Positions 18,468 to 27,409 of a stretch of 64,000 nucleotides of DNA are shown in pieces. The stretch lies in assembly GCF_000423745.1 (NCBI RefSeq), contig NZ_AUIO01000013.1, positions 1 through 64,000 of the forward strand, given 5' to 3'. The stretch's first letter is position 1, and each line of letters opens with the position of its first letter. The notes below the pieces were generated by a model, which ran no database searches, was not told the DNA's origin, and was given only the letters and a program-made list of their open reading frames with translations. Position numbers and translations under genes: made by a program. Origin of the DNA: Streptococcus plurextorum DSM 22810 (GTDB lineage: Bacteria; Bacillota; Bacilli; Lactobacillales; Streptococcaceae).

Positions 18468-19829
18468 TTATCTAAATTTTTGTCTAAGGGTATCGATTTC
18501 GATGCGTAGGCTATCGTCAATTTGCAAACTATTTTTGATTTTATTATAAGCGTGCAAGATAGTTGAGTGATCTCTTCCACCGAATTCTTTTCCGATTTTT
18601 GGAAGGCTATTATCAGTTAATTCACGCGCTAGGAAAATAGCGACTTGACGCGCTAAAACGATATTTTGATTGCGCTTTGTTGACTTAATTTCCTTGACAG
18701 AAACACCATAGAATTTGCCAACTTGATTTTGAATTTCTTCGATTGGGATGACAGAAGTGGTTATTGTTTCTTGTTTTTTGGCTCGAATAGCTTCTGCTGT
18801 AATGTCAACTGTAATAGTGTCAACCTTTTTGAACGAGGCCACTAAATTAATATTTTTAAGAGCGCCTTCCAATTCTCTGACATTTGAATCAAACTGTCCA
18901 GCTAGGTATTCAATAGCTTCAGGTAGAAAATGATAAGGATAGTCTTGAATTTTATCTTGTAAGATAGCAATCCTTGTTTCATAATCAGGCGGTGTAATGT
19001 CCTGTGTTAATCCCCAACTGAAGCGTGACACAAGACGTTCCTCCAAATTATCCAGATGATCTGGTGAACGGTCACTTGTTAAAACAATCTGTTTATTATT
19101 AGCATGAAGCGCATTAAAGGTATTGAAAAATTCCTCCTGCGTACCAGCCATTGTTTTCTTTGCCATATACTGGATATCATCAATCAAAAGAACATCGAGA
19201 TGACGAAATTGTTCTTTTAATTCCTCCATGGTACCAAGTCTAATGGCTGTCGTGAATTCATTGATAAAATTCTCAGTTGTAATGTATTTGACACGAGCAC
19301 GAGGATTGTCCTCCAGGACACTATTGCCGATAGCATTTAATAAATGGGTTTTACCTAGGCCAGGTCCACCCCAAATAAAGAGAGGATTGTACTGTGTACC
19401 AGGACTTCCTGATACAGCGAGAGCTGCTGCAAGCGCCCATTGGCTACCTTTACCTGATATAAAATTGTCAAATCGGTATTTAGAATTGAGATCAGAAGAA
19501 ATAACTGGTAAGTTTGTTGCTTCTTTTGACAGCAAGGATTGAGCGGGTCCATGCAGTACTTCTGCTACATCATGTTCAGAAAGGTCTTCATAGCTGTAGT
19601 CAATCCAAATTTCTTGATTAAAGACTTCAAATCCAGCTGTCAAAACAATGTCAGTCAAATTACTCTTCCAATAAAGTTCTTTTTTTTCTTCTAGAAAAAT
19701 TGTTGCGACTTGATTAGAGACACCGAGTAATTTTGCATCTGCAATGAAAAAATCAAAGACAGGTTGTGAGAATTTTTCTTTTGCTAATTCTAAAATCCGA
19801 TTCCAAAAGAGCTGTTCATTTTCAGTCAT
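18468..19829 (-). CDS. dnaA: Chromosomal replication initiator DnaA
   Basis: DnaA binds DnaA boxes and melts the origin. The 453-residue product has the N-terminal helicase-interaction domain, a variable linker, the AAA+ domain with Walker [11 protein letters not shown] and Walker B LLIDDIQ, and the C-terminal duplex-binding domain containing [15 protein letters not shown]. Length is normal. DnaA boxes in its own upstream region indicate autoregulation, as known for the family. Confidence 0.98.
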   Translation of the reverse strand: MTENEQLFWNRILELAKEKFSQPVFDFFIADAKLLGVSNQVATIFLEEKKELYWKSNLTDIVLTAGFEVFNQEIWIDYSYEDLSEHDVAEVLHGPAQSLLSKEATNLPVISSDLNSKYRFDNFISGKGSQWALAAALAVSGSPGTQYNPLFIWGGPGLGKTHLLNAIGNSVLEDNPRARVKYITTENFINEFTTAIRLGTMEELKEQFRHLDVLLIDDIQYMAKKTMAGTQEEFFNTFNALHANNKQIVLTSDRSPDHLDNLEERLVSRFSWGLTQDITPPDYETRIAILQDKIQDYPYHFLPEAIEYLAGQFDSNVRELEGALKNINLVASFKKVDTITVDITAEAIRAKKQETITTSVIPIEEIQNQVGKFYGVSVKEIKSTKRNQNIVLARQVAIFLARELTDNSLPKIGKEFGGRDHSTILHAYNKIKNSLQIDDSLRIEIDTLRQKFR

Positions 19830-20030
19830 TTTAGTCCTCTTTTTGAAATTATTGCTTTTATTTTATCATATTTTTATAAAGTTTTCCACAGTCAATTAAT
19901 AGAATCTCCACAATGTGAATCGGAAGTTTTCCACAGGTGTGTAAAACAATCAGATTGACCAATATTATTGGGATTTTAGCCACTTTAAAGTGTTGATAAT
20001 GATGTCGATAATAAAAAAGAAATCAACAAC
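19830..20030. other. oriC: Origin region between dnaA and parB
   Basis: TTTTCCACA boxes lie at 19882-19890 and 19927-19935, with a weaker ATCTCCACA at 19904-19912, in an AT-rich stretch that includes the dnaA promoter region. The boxes are on the same strand and close together, as in a streptococcal oriC. The unwinding element cannot be placed exactly by eye. Confidence 0.75.
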
Positions 20031-20798
20031 CTATTTTAGATTGTTGATAATTCTGTGGAAATCTTCTAAATTGGAAAAAGAGATGGTGACTTTTCCTTGA
20101 TGAGATTTGTTAGATGAGATTTTTACAGGCAAGCCTAATATTTGACTGAGCTCTTTTTCTTTGTCTGCGATAAATGGATCAATCATTATTTTTTTAGAAG
20201 TGACTTTTTTGGAAATTAATTTTTCTACTTCTCTAACACTGAGTTGTTTGTCAATAATAACTCCTAACCAATGCAGCTGCTCTTTTTCATTTTTTAAACT
20301 AAGAAGGACACGCGCGTGACCTTGGCTAATATGTCCAGTTTCTACAGATTTTAAGATATTATCAGGAAGGTTTAAAAGACGCAAAAGATTACTGATATAG
20401 GGACGAGATTTCCCCATGTAGCGTGCCAAATCTTCGTGGGTAATTTGATTTTTATCAATCATTTGTTGGTAGGCCCTAGCCTCTTCAATAGGATTGAGAT
20501 TTGATCTTTGTAGATTTTCAATAATAGCCTGCTTCATGCTATCTTCGTCTGAAATATCTTTAATGATGGCAGGAATTTCTGTCAAGCCAGCGATTTTAGA
20601 TGCACGGAGTCTTCTTTCTCCTGCAATAAGTTCATAACCGTAAATAGGAGATTTACGAACAATAATTGGTTGAATCACACCATTTTCTTTTATAGATTCA
20701 GCTAACTCTTCTAATTCTAACTCATTAAAGGTTAGCCTTGGTTGATAGGGATTTCGCTGAATGGATTTTATATCTAATAACTGTAAACCTTCTGTCAT
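20031..20798 (-). CDS. parB: Chromosome partitioning protein ParB
   Basis: ParB (Spo0J) is a CTP-dependent clamp that loads at parS and spreads to organise the origin. The 255-residue product has IQRNPYQPR near the start, the CTP-binding motif GERRLRASK, the central helix-turn-helix (THEDLARYMGKSRPYISNLL) and a C-terminal dimerisation region. There is no parA beside it, as is usual in streptococci. A perfect parS palindrome is present 15 kb away at 35806. Confidence 0.96.
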   Translation of the reverse strand: MTEGLQLLDIKSIQRNPYQPRLTFNELELEELAESIKENGVIQPIIVRKSPIYGYELIAGERRLRASKIAGLTEIPAIIKDISDEDSMKQAIIENLQRSNLNPIEEARAYQQMIDKNQITHEDLARYMGKSRPYISNLLRLLNLPDNILKSVETGHISQGHARVLLSLKNEKEQLHWLGVIIDKQLSVREVEKLISKKVTSKKIMIDPFIADKEKELSQILGLPVKISSNKSHQGKVTISFSNLEDFHRIINNLK

Positions 20799-20808
20799 AA
20801 GAACTCCT

Positions 20809-20841
20809 AAAAAAACTAGCTTTACACTATTGTAAAGCTAG
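20809..20841 (-). terminator. Terminator between htrA and parB
   Basis: On the minus strand CTAGCTTTAC and GTAAAGCTAG form a ten-base stem followed by seven T residues, 18 bases beyond the htrA stop. Confidence 0.85.
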
Positions 20842-20858
20842 TAGGTAAGTCTGTCAAC

Positions 20859-22061
20859 TTAGTTGTCAGATAAATCTTGAGTAGATTTGCTCAGTGTGAT
20901 TTCAAGACTTTGTTTATTTCCGTCACGGTAAAAAGTAACTTTGATTGTATCCCCAATACTATGACCGTAAAGAACACTTTGTAAGTCGCTTGAAGAGTTA
21001 ACAGCTTCTCCATCAATTTCTGTGATGACATCGTATTTTTGGAGTTTGCCAGATGCAGGCATGTTATCTTGAACACTTGCAATGACGATACCAGCAGTGA
21101 CGTCATCTGGAAGTTTCAATTGTTGGATGAGATTGGTTGATAGTTCACTAAGGCTAGCCATCCTAATACCTAGTGCAGGACGTTCTACGCTACCATTTTT
21201 TTCTAACTGGTTGATAATTTTTAGAACATCATTTGATGGAATAGCAAATCCCATACCTTCTACCGATGAACCAGAACTGATACTGGTGGAAGTTGATGAA
21301 ATTTTACTTGAGTTGATTCCAATAACTTGACCTTGACTATTAACCAGAGCACCGCCAGAATTACCAGGATTGATTGCGGCATCTGTCTGAATAGCATTTG
21401 TTGAAATTGTCTGTCCCTGATCATTTTGCATAGTTACGGTACGGCTAAGACTGGATACAATACCAGAAGTAACAGAGTTAGCGTATTCTGTTCCCAGAGG
21501 GCTACCGATTGCAATTGCTGTTTCCCCAACAGTAATTGTATTTGAATCAGCAAATTCAGCAACAGTTTTGACGTTTTCTGAAGAGATTTTTACGACAGCT
21601 AAATCAGAATAAGTATCGCTTCCAACTAGTTCTCCAACAACTTTGGTACCGTCAGCCATGAGAATTTCAATTTGCTCTGCTCCTTCAATGACGTGATTAT
21701 TGGTCACAATGTATGCAGACTCATTATCTTTTTTATAAATAACGCCTGAACCTTCACTAGCTACAGCAAACTCACTATCGCTTGAAGATGAATTTCCAAA
21801 GATACTTTGGTAACTAGATGAGGATTGCTTTTTGTAATTGATAACAGAAACAACAGCGTCTTGGACCACTTTTACAGCTTCAGTTGTGCTAGTTTCGTTT
21901 TTATAGGCTACTTTACTAACAGTCGTTGTAGCAGTTGAACTCGTATTACTTGAAAGAAATGAACTTCCTTGTAATAGTAAAAGTCCTGCTACCAAACCAC
22001 CAACAAAACCAGCACTAATCATTATGATAAGTTTTATAGCTGAAGAAAAATTTTTTTTCAT
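20859..22061 (-). CDS. htrA: Serine protease HtrA/DegP
   Basis: This is a membrane-anchored surface chaperone-protease that degrades misfolded exported proteins. The 400-residue product has an N-terminal membrane anchor (about 9-31), a Ser/Thr-rich linker, the trypsin-like domain with His123 (VTNNHV), Asp153 (SDLAVV) and Ser235 (NPGNSGGAL), and one PDZ domain from about residue 290. The htrA-parB pair beside the origin is standard in streptococci. DnaA boxes lie directly upstream. Confidence 0.96.
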   Translation of the reverse strand: MKKNFSSAIKLIIMISAGFVGGLVAGLLLLQGSSFLSSNTSSTATTTVSKVAYKNETSTTEAVKVVQDAVVSVINYKKQSSSSYQSIFGNSSSSDSEFAVASEGSGVIYKKDNESAYIVTNNHVIEGAEQIEILMADGTKVVGELVGSDTYSDLAVVKISSENVKTVAEFADSNTITVGETAIAIGSPLGTEYANSVTSGIVSSLSRTVTMQNDQGQTISTNAIQTDAAINPGNSGGALVNSQGQVIGINSSKISSTSTSISSGSSVEGMGFAIPSNDVLKIINQLEKNGSVERPALGIRMASLSELSTNLIQQLKLPDDVTAGIVIASVQDNMPASGKLQKYDVITEIDGEAVNSSSDLQSVLYGHSIGDTIKVTFYRDGNKQSLEITLSKSTQDLSDN

Positions 22062-22132
22062 GATAGATGCCTCCTATTTTTTTAGTTTAAGAAAATTGGC
22101 TTAATTATACCTTAAAATAAGTCAAAAAGAAA

Positions 22133-22164
22133 GTTTCCACAGGTTGTGGAAAACTTGTGGAAAA
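22133..22164. other. DnaA-box cluster between htrA and rlmH
   Basis: Three boxes lie within 32 bases: GTTTCCACA (22133-22141), then TGTGGAAAA at 22145-22153 and 22156-22164, which read TTTTCCACA on the minus strand. The cluster sits in the divergent htrA-rlmH gap, so DnaA may influence either promoter. Confidence 0.6.
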
Positions 22165-22228
22165 CATGATTTCTTTTGTGTAAAAAGCTCTGCTATTTTA
22201 CTCATCATAAATATGATATAATCAAATC

Positions 22229-22708
22229 ATGAAAATTAAAGTTATAACAGTAGGAAAACTAAAAGAAAAATATTTGAGAGATGGTATCGCTGAATACCAA
22301 AAACGCTTAGGACGATTTTGCAAGCTAGAGCTTGTTGAACTTTCGGATGAAAAAACACCAGATAAAGCTAGCTTGGCTGAAAATCAAGCTATTATGGAAA
22401 AAGAAGCTGATCGTATCATGGGTAAAATTTCAGATCGTGAATTTGTGATTGCTTTAGCTATTGAAGGAGAACAATTTCCGTCTGAAACTTTTAGTCAAAT
22501 GCTATCAGAAATCACAGTAAAAGGTTTCTCAGATATTACTTTTATTATTGGAGGAAGTCTTGGTTTGGCCCCTAGGGTGAAGATGAGAGCTAATGTATTG
22601 ATGAGTTTTGGAAAATTAACCTTACCACATCAGTTGATGAAATTAGTTCTCGTTGAGCAAATTTATCGAGCTTTTATGATTCAACAAGGAAGCCCTTATC
22701 ACAAATAG
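22229..22708 (+). CDS. rlmH: 23S rRNA pseudouridine-1915 N3-methyltransferase
   Basis: RlmH is a SPOUT methyltransferase acting on the 70S ribosome at helix 69. The 159-residue product ends with the SAM-binding trefoil knot sequence [14 protein letters not shown] and [17 protein letters not shown]. Length is standard. It is divergent from htrA and begins the plus-strand arm. Confidence 0.96.
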   Translation: MKIKVITVGKLKEKYLRDGIAEYQKRLGRFCKLELVELSDEKTPDKASLAENQAIMEKEADRIMGKISDREFVIALAIEGEQFPSETFSQMLSEITVKGFSDITFIIGGSLGLAPRVKMRANVLMSFGKLTLPHQLMKLVLVEQIYRAFMIQQGSPYHK

Positions 22709-22717
22709 AGAGATGAC

Positions 22718-23401
22718 ATGGAAGAAAATAAAAAAGACTATCATATTTTTGAAAAACGACGACTAGCAGCTTGCTTAACTTTTATTAGTGGATTCATCAA
22801 TGCCTTTACCTATATTACTCAAGACGGTATTTTTGCTGGGGTTCAGTCTGGAAATGTCATCATGTGGGCACATCATGCAGCACAAGGCAATTGGCATAAA
22901 GTTGTAGATTTTACGATTCCTATTGTTTTTTTTATGATTGGGCAATGTTTAACCTACATCATTCATAAGTGGTTCACAAAGAGACGTGGTCTATGGTATT
23001 TTGGTGCTAGTTTTATTATGCTAGTTATTGTGATTATAACAGCCATTATGACACCGTTTCTACCTTCAATTTTTCCAGTGACGACTCTTGCTCTTGTTGC
23101 CTCAATCCAAGTAGAATCTTTCAGGAGTTTGAGGGGAGAGCCTTATGCTAATGTTATGATGACTGGCAATGTCAAAAACGCAGCTTTATTTTGTTTTAGA
23201 GGCCTTGTGGAAAAAAATCCTCATTTACTAAGAGCTGGTAAAAATATTTTTATTGTTATTTTTACTTTTGCTCTAGGTGTTGCTGTCTCTACCTTACTGT
23301 CTCAACGTTTGGGTGAATACGCTCTGATTTTTGCGATCATACCGCTCCTTTATGTCACAACTAGTCTATGGTTTGAAGAAAAAAATAAAAAAAGCTGGTA
23401 A
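22718..23401 (+). CDS. YoaK/DUF1275 family membrane protein
   Basis: The 227-residue product has about six hydrophobic segments and the family sequence FISGFINAFTYIT followed by SGNVIMWA. The family is of unknown function and widespread in Firmicutes. It starts ten bases after rlmH and is likely co-transcribed with it. Its last codons overlap a bidirectional terminator. Confidence 0.85.
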   Translation: MEENKKDYHIFEKRRLAACLTFISGFINAFTYITQDGIFAGVQSGNVIMWAHHAAQGNWHKVVDFTIPIVFFMIGQCLTYIIHKWFTKRRGLWYFGASFIMLVIVIITAIMTPFLPSIFPVTTLALVASIQVESFRSLRGEPYANVMMTGNVKNAALFCFRGLVEKNPHLLRAGKNIFIVIFTFALGVAVSTLLSQRLGEYALIFAIIPLLYVTTSLWFEEKNKKSW

Positions 23402-23413
23402 AACCAGCTTTTT
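23389..23413. terminator. Bidirectional terminator
   Basis: AAAAAGCTGGT (23389-23399) pairs with ACCAGCTTTTT (23403-23413). It overlaps the stop of the DUF1275 gene and also follows tRNA-Arg, which comes from the other strand. Confidence 0.85.
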
Positions 23414-23415
23414 AG

Positions 23416-23489
23416 TGATCCCAGCAGGATTCGAACCTGCGACCGTTCGCTTAGAAGGCGAATGCTCTATCCAGCTGAGCTATGAGACC
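23416..23489 (-). tRNA. tRNA-Arg (anticodon UCU)
   Basis: The minus strand gives GGTCTCATAGCTCAGCTGG, an anticodon loop CTTCTAA and the T arm GGTTCGAATCC. The acceptor stem pairs with two wobble pairs. No CCA is encoded. Confidence 0.93.
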
Positions 23490-23558
23490 TTCAACCTTTT
23501 ACATTCTACCAAAAAATGAAAAAAACTGCAATATTTTTCAAAAAAATAAGCAAAGGGG

Positions 23559-23586
23559 TGGACAAATTTAAACTATCTGCTATAAT
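23559..23586 (+). promoter_or_regulatory. Promoter of the tRNA-Glu pair
   Basis: TGGACA (23559-23564), a 16-base spacer and TATAAT (23581-23586) lie 26 bases before the first tRNA-Glu. Confidence 0.65.
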
Positions 23587-23611
23587 AGTATGAGTATTAA
23601 GTAATGACTTT

Positions 23612-23683
23612 GGTCCGTTGGTCAAGGGGTTAAGACACCGCCTTTTCACGGCGGTAACACGGGTTCGAATCCCGTACGGACTA
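23612..23683 (+). tRNA. tRNA-Glu (anticodon UUC)
   Basis: The 72-base cloverleaf has TTGGTCAAGGGGTTAAGACA in the D-arm region, anticodon loop CTTTTCA and T arm GGGTTCGAATCCC. The first acceptor pair is G-U. Confidence 0.94.
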
Positions 23684-23694
23684 TTCATTTACTT

Positions 23695-23766
23695 GCTCCG
23701 TTGGTCAAGGGGTTAAGACACCGCCTTTTCACGGCGGTAACACGGGTTCGAATCCCGTACGGAGTA
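23695..23766 (+). tRNA. tRNA-Glu (anticodon UUC), second copy
   Basis: This copy is identical to the first except in the acceptor stem, where position 2 is C instead of G and the 3' partner is changed to G, so pairing is kept. It lies 11 bases after the first, and both are presumably cut from one transcript. Confidence 0.94.
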
Positions 23767-23770
23767 TCTT

Positions 23771-23793
23771 AAAACTGCTGAGGCAGTTTTTTT
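23771..23793 (+). terminator. Terminator after the tRNA-Glu pair
   Basis: AAACTGC and GCAGTTT form the stem, followed by T residues. Confidence 0.8.
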
Positions 23794-23819
23794 ATTTGTC
23801 ATATATAAGACAAGAATAG

Positions 23820-23853
23820 CAAAAACTGCCTAGACAATAGTCTAAGCAGTTTT
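23820..23853 (-). terminator. Terminator of the ABC-F gene
   Basis: AAAACTGCTTAGAC and GTCTAGGCAGTTTT pair on the minus strand just beyond the stop codon, followed by T residues. Confidence 0.75.
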
Positions 23854-23854
23854 A

Positions 23855-25477
23855 TTATTGAGCCCACAGCGCTTTCACTTTAGCCTGAACTTCTTCGTTT
23901 TCAAGGAATTCATCGTAAGTTTCGTCAATACGATCGATAACACCATTTTTAGAAATGACGACGATGTGATTGGCGATAGTCTGGATAAATTCATGGTCGT
24001 GACTGGCGAAGATAACTGATTCTTTGAAATCACGAACACCATCATTGAGGCTTGAAATGGATTCCAAATCCAAGTGATTGGTTGGATCATCTAGGATGAG
24101 GACATTAGATTTAAGAAGCATAAGTTTAGACAGCATAACGCGGACTTTTTCGCCTCCAGAAAGCACATTAACTGACTTTTTAACTTCGTCACCAGAGAAG
24201 AGCATGCGTCCTAAGAAACCACGAAGGAAGGTATCATCATCTTCTCCTTTGGCCGCAAATTGACGAAGCCACTCAAGGATAGACTCTCCGGTTGAAAAAT
24301 CTTTGGTATTATCTTTAGGAAGGTAAGATTGTGAAGTTGTTACCCCCCACTTGATTGTTCCTTCGTAATCAATATCCCCTGCTAGTGCGCGCATAAGAGC
24401 GGTCGTCTGGATATCGTTTTCACCAATAATAGCTGTCTTATCACCTGGACGGAGGATGAAGCTGATATTATCAATGATTTTTTCACCATCGATAGTAACG
24501 GAGAGGTTTTCAACGGTCAAAAGGTCATTACCAATTTCGCGTTCTGCTTTGAAATTGATGAATGGGTATTTACGGCTTGATGGCACAATCTCTTCCAGTT
24601 CAATCTTATCAAGCATTTTTTTACGAGAAGTAGCTTGTTTAGATTTTGAGGCATTGGCAGAAAAGCGTGCGATAAAGTCTTGGAGTTCTTTGATTTTTTC
24701 TTCAGCTTTGGCATTGCGGTCTGCTTGAAGACGGGCAGCTAGTTCAGAAGATTGTTTCCAAAAGTCATAGTTTCCGACAAAGAGTTTGATTTTACCAAAG
24801 TCAAGGTCGGCCATATGGGTACATACCTTATTTAGGAAGTGACGGTCGTGAGATACGACGATGACAGTATTTTCAAAGTCGATGAGGAAATCTTCAAGCC
24901 AAGAAATCGATTGAATATCAAGACCGTTGGTCGGCTCGTCAAGAAGAAGAACATCTGGTTTACCAAAAAGGGCTTTTGCCAGGAGAACCTTGACTTTATC
25001 ACCGTTTGCTAGTTCGCTCATGTTTTGGTAGTGGAGATCTTCAGAGATATTCAAGTTTTGGAGCAACTGAGATGCTTCACTTTCGGCTTCCCAGCCTCCC
25101 AACTCAGCAAATTCACCTTCAAGCTCTGCAGCACGTACACCATCTTCATCAGAGAAGTCTTCTTTCATGTAGATAGCGTCTTTTTCTTTCATGATAGCGT
25201 AGAGTTTTTCATTTCCCATGATAACCACATCGATGACACGGTCTTCTTCATAGTCGAAGTGGTTCTGACGAAGAACAGATAAGCGCTCATCTGGACCAAG
25301 AGAAACATGACCAGTTGAAGGTTCGATATCTCCAGCTAAGATTTTTAGGAAAGTTGATTTTCCGGCACCATTGGCACCGATAAGTCCATAAGTATTTCCT
25401 GCTGTAAACTTAATGTTTACCTCGTCAAAAAGTTTGCGGTCGCTAAAACGCAACGAAACGTCTGAAACTGTTAACAC
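23855..25477 (-). CDS. ABC-F family ATPase (YbiT/YkpA type)
   Basis: ABC-F proteins bind the ribosomal E site and help translation of difficult sequences; they have no membrane domain. The 540-residue product has two nucleotide-binding domains joined by a charged helical linker of the P-site tRNA-interaction type (about 240-310). The first P-loop is GANGAGKST. The second reads GENDIQTTALM, without the usual GK[S/T]. Signature and Walker B motifs are present in both (LLLDEPTNGLD; LSGGEKVRVMLS and LILDDPTNHLD). It is monocistronic. Confidence 0.9.
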   Translation of the reverse strand: MLTVSDVSLRFSDRKLFDEVNIKFTAGNTYGLIGANGAGKSTFLKILAGDIEPSTGHVSLGPDERLSVLRQNHFDYEEDRVIDVVIMGNEKLYAIMKEKDAIYMKEDFSDEDGVRAAELEGEFAELGGWEAESEASQLLQNLNISEDLHYQNMSELANGDKVKVLLAKALFGKPDVLLLDEPTNGLDIQSISWLEDFLIDFENTVIVVSHDRHFLNKVCTHMADLDFGKIKLFVGNYDFWKQSSELAARLQADRNAKAEEKIKELQDFIARFSANASKSKQATSRKKMLDKIELEEIVPSSRKYPFINFKAEREIGNDLLTVENLSVTIDGEKIIDNISFILRPGDKTAIIGENDIQTTALMRALAGDIDYEGTIKWGVTTSQSYLPKDNTKDFSTGESILEWLRQFAAKGEDDDTFLRGFLGRMLFSGDEVKKSVNVLSGGEKVRVMLSKLMLLKSNVLILDDPTNHLDLESISSLNDGVRDFKESVIFASHDHEFIQTIANHIVVISKNGVIDRIDETYDEFLENEEVQAKVKALWAQ

Positions 25478-25546
25478 TATAATTACCTCGTCATTTTTCT
25501 ATTCTTCTTATTTTAGCTAAAAAGGGTCATTTTTTCAATGATAAGA

Positions 25547-26419
25547 CTATCCTGGCAGTAAAATATCCTCGTTTTCAGACAAGTATTTTTTAGTTAGACT
25601 AAAACCGCGGCCCATAACTTGACTGGCAGGCATAACAACGATAAAGGCTGTTTCATCTATTTTTAAAATTTCAGCTTGCAATTTTGGGAGTTCATGGCTT
25701 GTGATAGTAGCCATCAGCATGGTTTTGGAATCAGAACTGATGCCACCAAGTACTGGAATTTGAGTGACTCCTCGGTTAGCTTTTTCAGTAATGTATTGAC
25801 GAATAGCTGCACTCTGTTCTGAAATAATCATGATATTTTTTGAGGAGTTAAAACCATTTTCCATAATTCTAACCACATAGGAAATGACGGTAAGAGCAAT
25901 GATGGAATACATAACAGTGTCAGTATCAAAAGCAACAAACCCCATAGCAACACTAAAACCGTCAACTAAAGTCATGGCAGTTGCTAAAGAAAGGGGGGTA
26001 TATTTGTTTAAAATTTGGGTAGGAATACCAGTTCCTCCGGTGGAGGAATTTCCCCAGAAAACCATACCCAGTCCAATACCCACTATAACTCCTCCGAAGA
26101 TTGCTGCCAATAGTGGATTATGTGTCAAGGTTGGTAAACCTGCTGTCAACTTAATGGCATAAGGATAAATCCATGATCCATAAAATGTTTTAATAAAGGT
26201 CTCTTTCCCTAATAATACGAGACAGAGAATTAACAGAGGGACGTTAGTCAGCAAGAGAAAGGTTGAAGGATTCCAATTAAATAACTCTTGGAAACTAACA
26301 GATAGACCTACCATACCACCAGAGGCAATCTTATTAGCTAGAAACATCGTATTAAATCCTATTGCTGCAATGAAAGCTCCTGAAGTAACCAACAAAAAGT
26401 CAATGAAACGTTTTTTCAT
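25547..26419 (-). CDS. YitT family membrane protein
   Basis: The 290-residue product has five hydrophobic segments in its first ~180 residues (DUF161) and a C-terminal soluble DUF2179 domain that includes NRGVTQIPVLGGIS. Function is unknown in the family. It stands alone on the minus strand, divergent from the T-box leader of trpS. Confidence 0.85.
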   Translation of the reverse strand: MKKRFIDFLLVTSGAFIAAIGFNTMFLANKIASGGMVGLSVSFQELFNWNPSTFLLLTNVPLLILCLVLLGKETFIKTFYGSWIYPYAIKLTAGLPTLTHNPLLAAIFGGVIVGIGLGMVFWGNSSTGGTGIPTQILNKYTPLSLATAMTLVDGFSVAMGFVAFDTDTVMYSIIALTVISYVVRIMENGFNSSKNIMIISEQSAAIRQYITEKANRGVTQIPVLGGISSDSKTMLMATITSHELPKLQAEILKIDETAFIVVMPASQVMGRGFSLTKKYLSENEDILLPG

Positions 26420-26489
26420 AAAAAATCCTTTAAAGCAAAATTAGCCCTTCTATTATCTCTTAAAACTAAGAACTTGGCAATATGAAAGC

Positions 26490-26518
26490 TTGACAAATTA
26501 TTCTAAAATACATAAAAT
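26490..26518 (+). promoter_or_regulatory. Promoter of the T-box/trpS unit
   Basis: TTGACA (26490-26495), a 17-base spacer and TAAAAT (26513-26518). Transcription would start near 26525, just ahead of the T-box leader. Confidence 0.75.
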
Positions 26519-26524
26519 AGAGAC

Positions 26525-26782
26525 ATTCAGAAAGAGTAACCTTAAGACATTTTTAGAGAGCTGGTGGGTGCTGTGAGCCAGTAATGGAAAAGGTGAAATG
26601 GGCTGATGTTTCATGTGAAACGAACACATAAGTTTCAGGTTTAGTAGTCCTTATCCTACGATTTAAGATGACACTTTTATCAACGTATTGTAAATATCTG
26701 TCAATAAAGTGTCAACTGAGGTGGTACCGTGTATCAGTTATGATTATGCCCTCACGCTGTTTTCGGCGTGAGTTTTTTGTTA
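26525..26782 (+). promoter_or_regulatory. T-box leader, probably tRNA-Trp responsive
   Basis: The T-box core GAGGTGGTACCGTG is at 26718-26731, complementary to an uncharged tRNA acceptor end. A terminator hairpin follows (CTCACGC and GCGTGAG, 26751-26772, then TTTTTT). Stem I elements including GAGAGCTGGTGGGTGC lie at the 5' side, and a TGG triplet in GAAATGGGC near 26597 is a plausible specifier. With trpS downstream, the ligand is most likely tRNA-Trp. A parS-like sequence overlaps the Stem I region. Confidence 0.85.
26607..26622. other. parS: Near-consensus parS site
   Basis: TGTTTCATGTGAAACG differs from the canonical TGTTTCACGTGAAACA at two positions. It lies inside the T-box leader. 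Whether ParB uses it is uncertain. Confidence 0.45.
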
Positions 26783-26799
26783 GTTAAGTGGGAGATTTT

Positions 26800-27381
26800 A
26801 TGGAGAATATTTACCAAAAATTGAACAGGCATCGTATTATCGAGACGGAGCGCCTGGTTTTACGTCCGGTTACCCTAGCGGATGCAGCAGATATGTTTGC
26901 TTACGCATCAGATGCGGAAAATGTTCGGTGGACTTTTCCAGCTAATCAATCTCTGGAAGAAACCAAAAATATCATAGCAGCTATTTATTTAGCCAGTCCT
27001 CTTGGTAGATGGGGGATTGCATTAAAGGAGAGTGGGCAATTAATCGGCACACTTGATATGCACCACTTAGTAGAAAGTGTGGGAAGAGCGGAGTTTGGCT
27101 ATACCTTAAATAAAGCCTTTTGGAATAAGGGCTATATGACAGAAGCTGCCCAAGCCTTCATTAAAGTGTTTTTTGAGGAATTGGGCATGAATTGCTTGAT
27201 TGCTAGACATGATAAATCAAACCCAGCCTCAGGACGCGTCATGCAAAAAATTGGCATGACCTTTAGCCACGAAGAACCCTATGCTAAGGTGGATAAAAAA
27301 GACCCAAGCCGCATCGTTACGATGTGTCACTACCGTTTAACTAGAGATAGATTTTTGTCAACAAGTTGTAAACCTAGTTGA
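26800..27381 (+). CDS. GNAT family N-acetyltransferase (RimJ/RimL-like)
   Basis: The 193-residue product starts [20 protein letters not shown] and has the RimJ/RimL pattern [14 protein letters not shown], with acetyl-CoA-binding elements around [17 protein letters not shown]. The ATG at 26800 has GGGAG seven bases upstream; a GTG at 26788 would swallow that site. It lies directly behind the T-box terminator and 28 bases ahead of trpS, so its expression should follow tryptophan starvation. Substrate unknown. Confidence 0.85.
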   Translation: MENIYQKLNRHRIIETERLVLRPVTLADAADMFAYASDAENVRWTFPANQSLEETKNIIAAIYLASPLGRWGIALKESGQLIGTLDMHHLVESVGRAEFGYTLNKAFWNKGYMTEAAQAFIKVFFEELGMNCLIARHDKSNPASGRVMQKIGMTFSHEEPYAKVDKKDPSRIVTMCHYRLTRDRFLSTSCKPS

Positions 27382-27409
27382 CAATATTGTAAAAAAAAGG
27401 AGTAAAGAA

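Noticed and set aside
22718..23401. comCDE competence locus expected near this position in some streptococci
   Set aside because: The interval from rlmH to the tRNA genes holds only a DUF1275 membrane protein; no pheromone, kinase or regulator gene is present.
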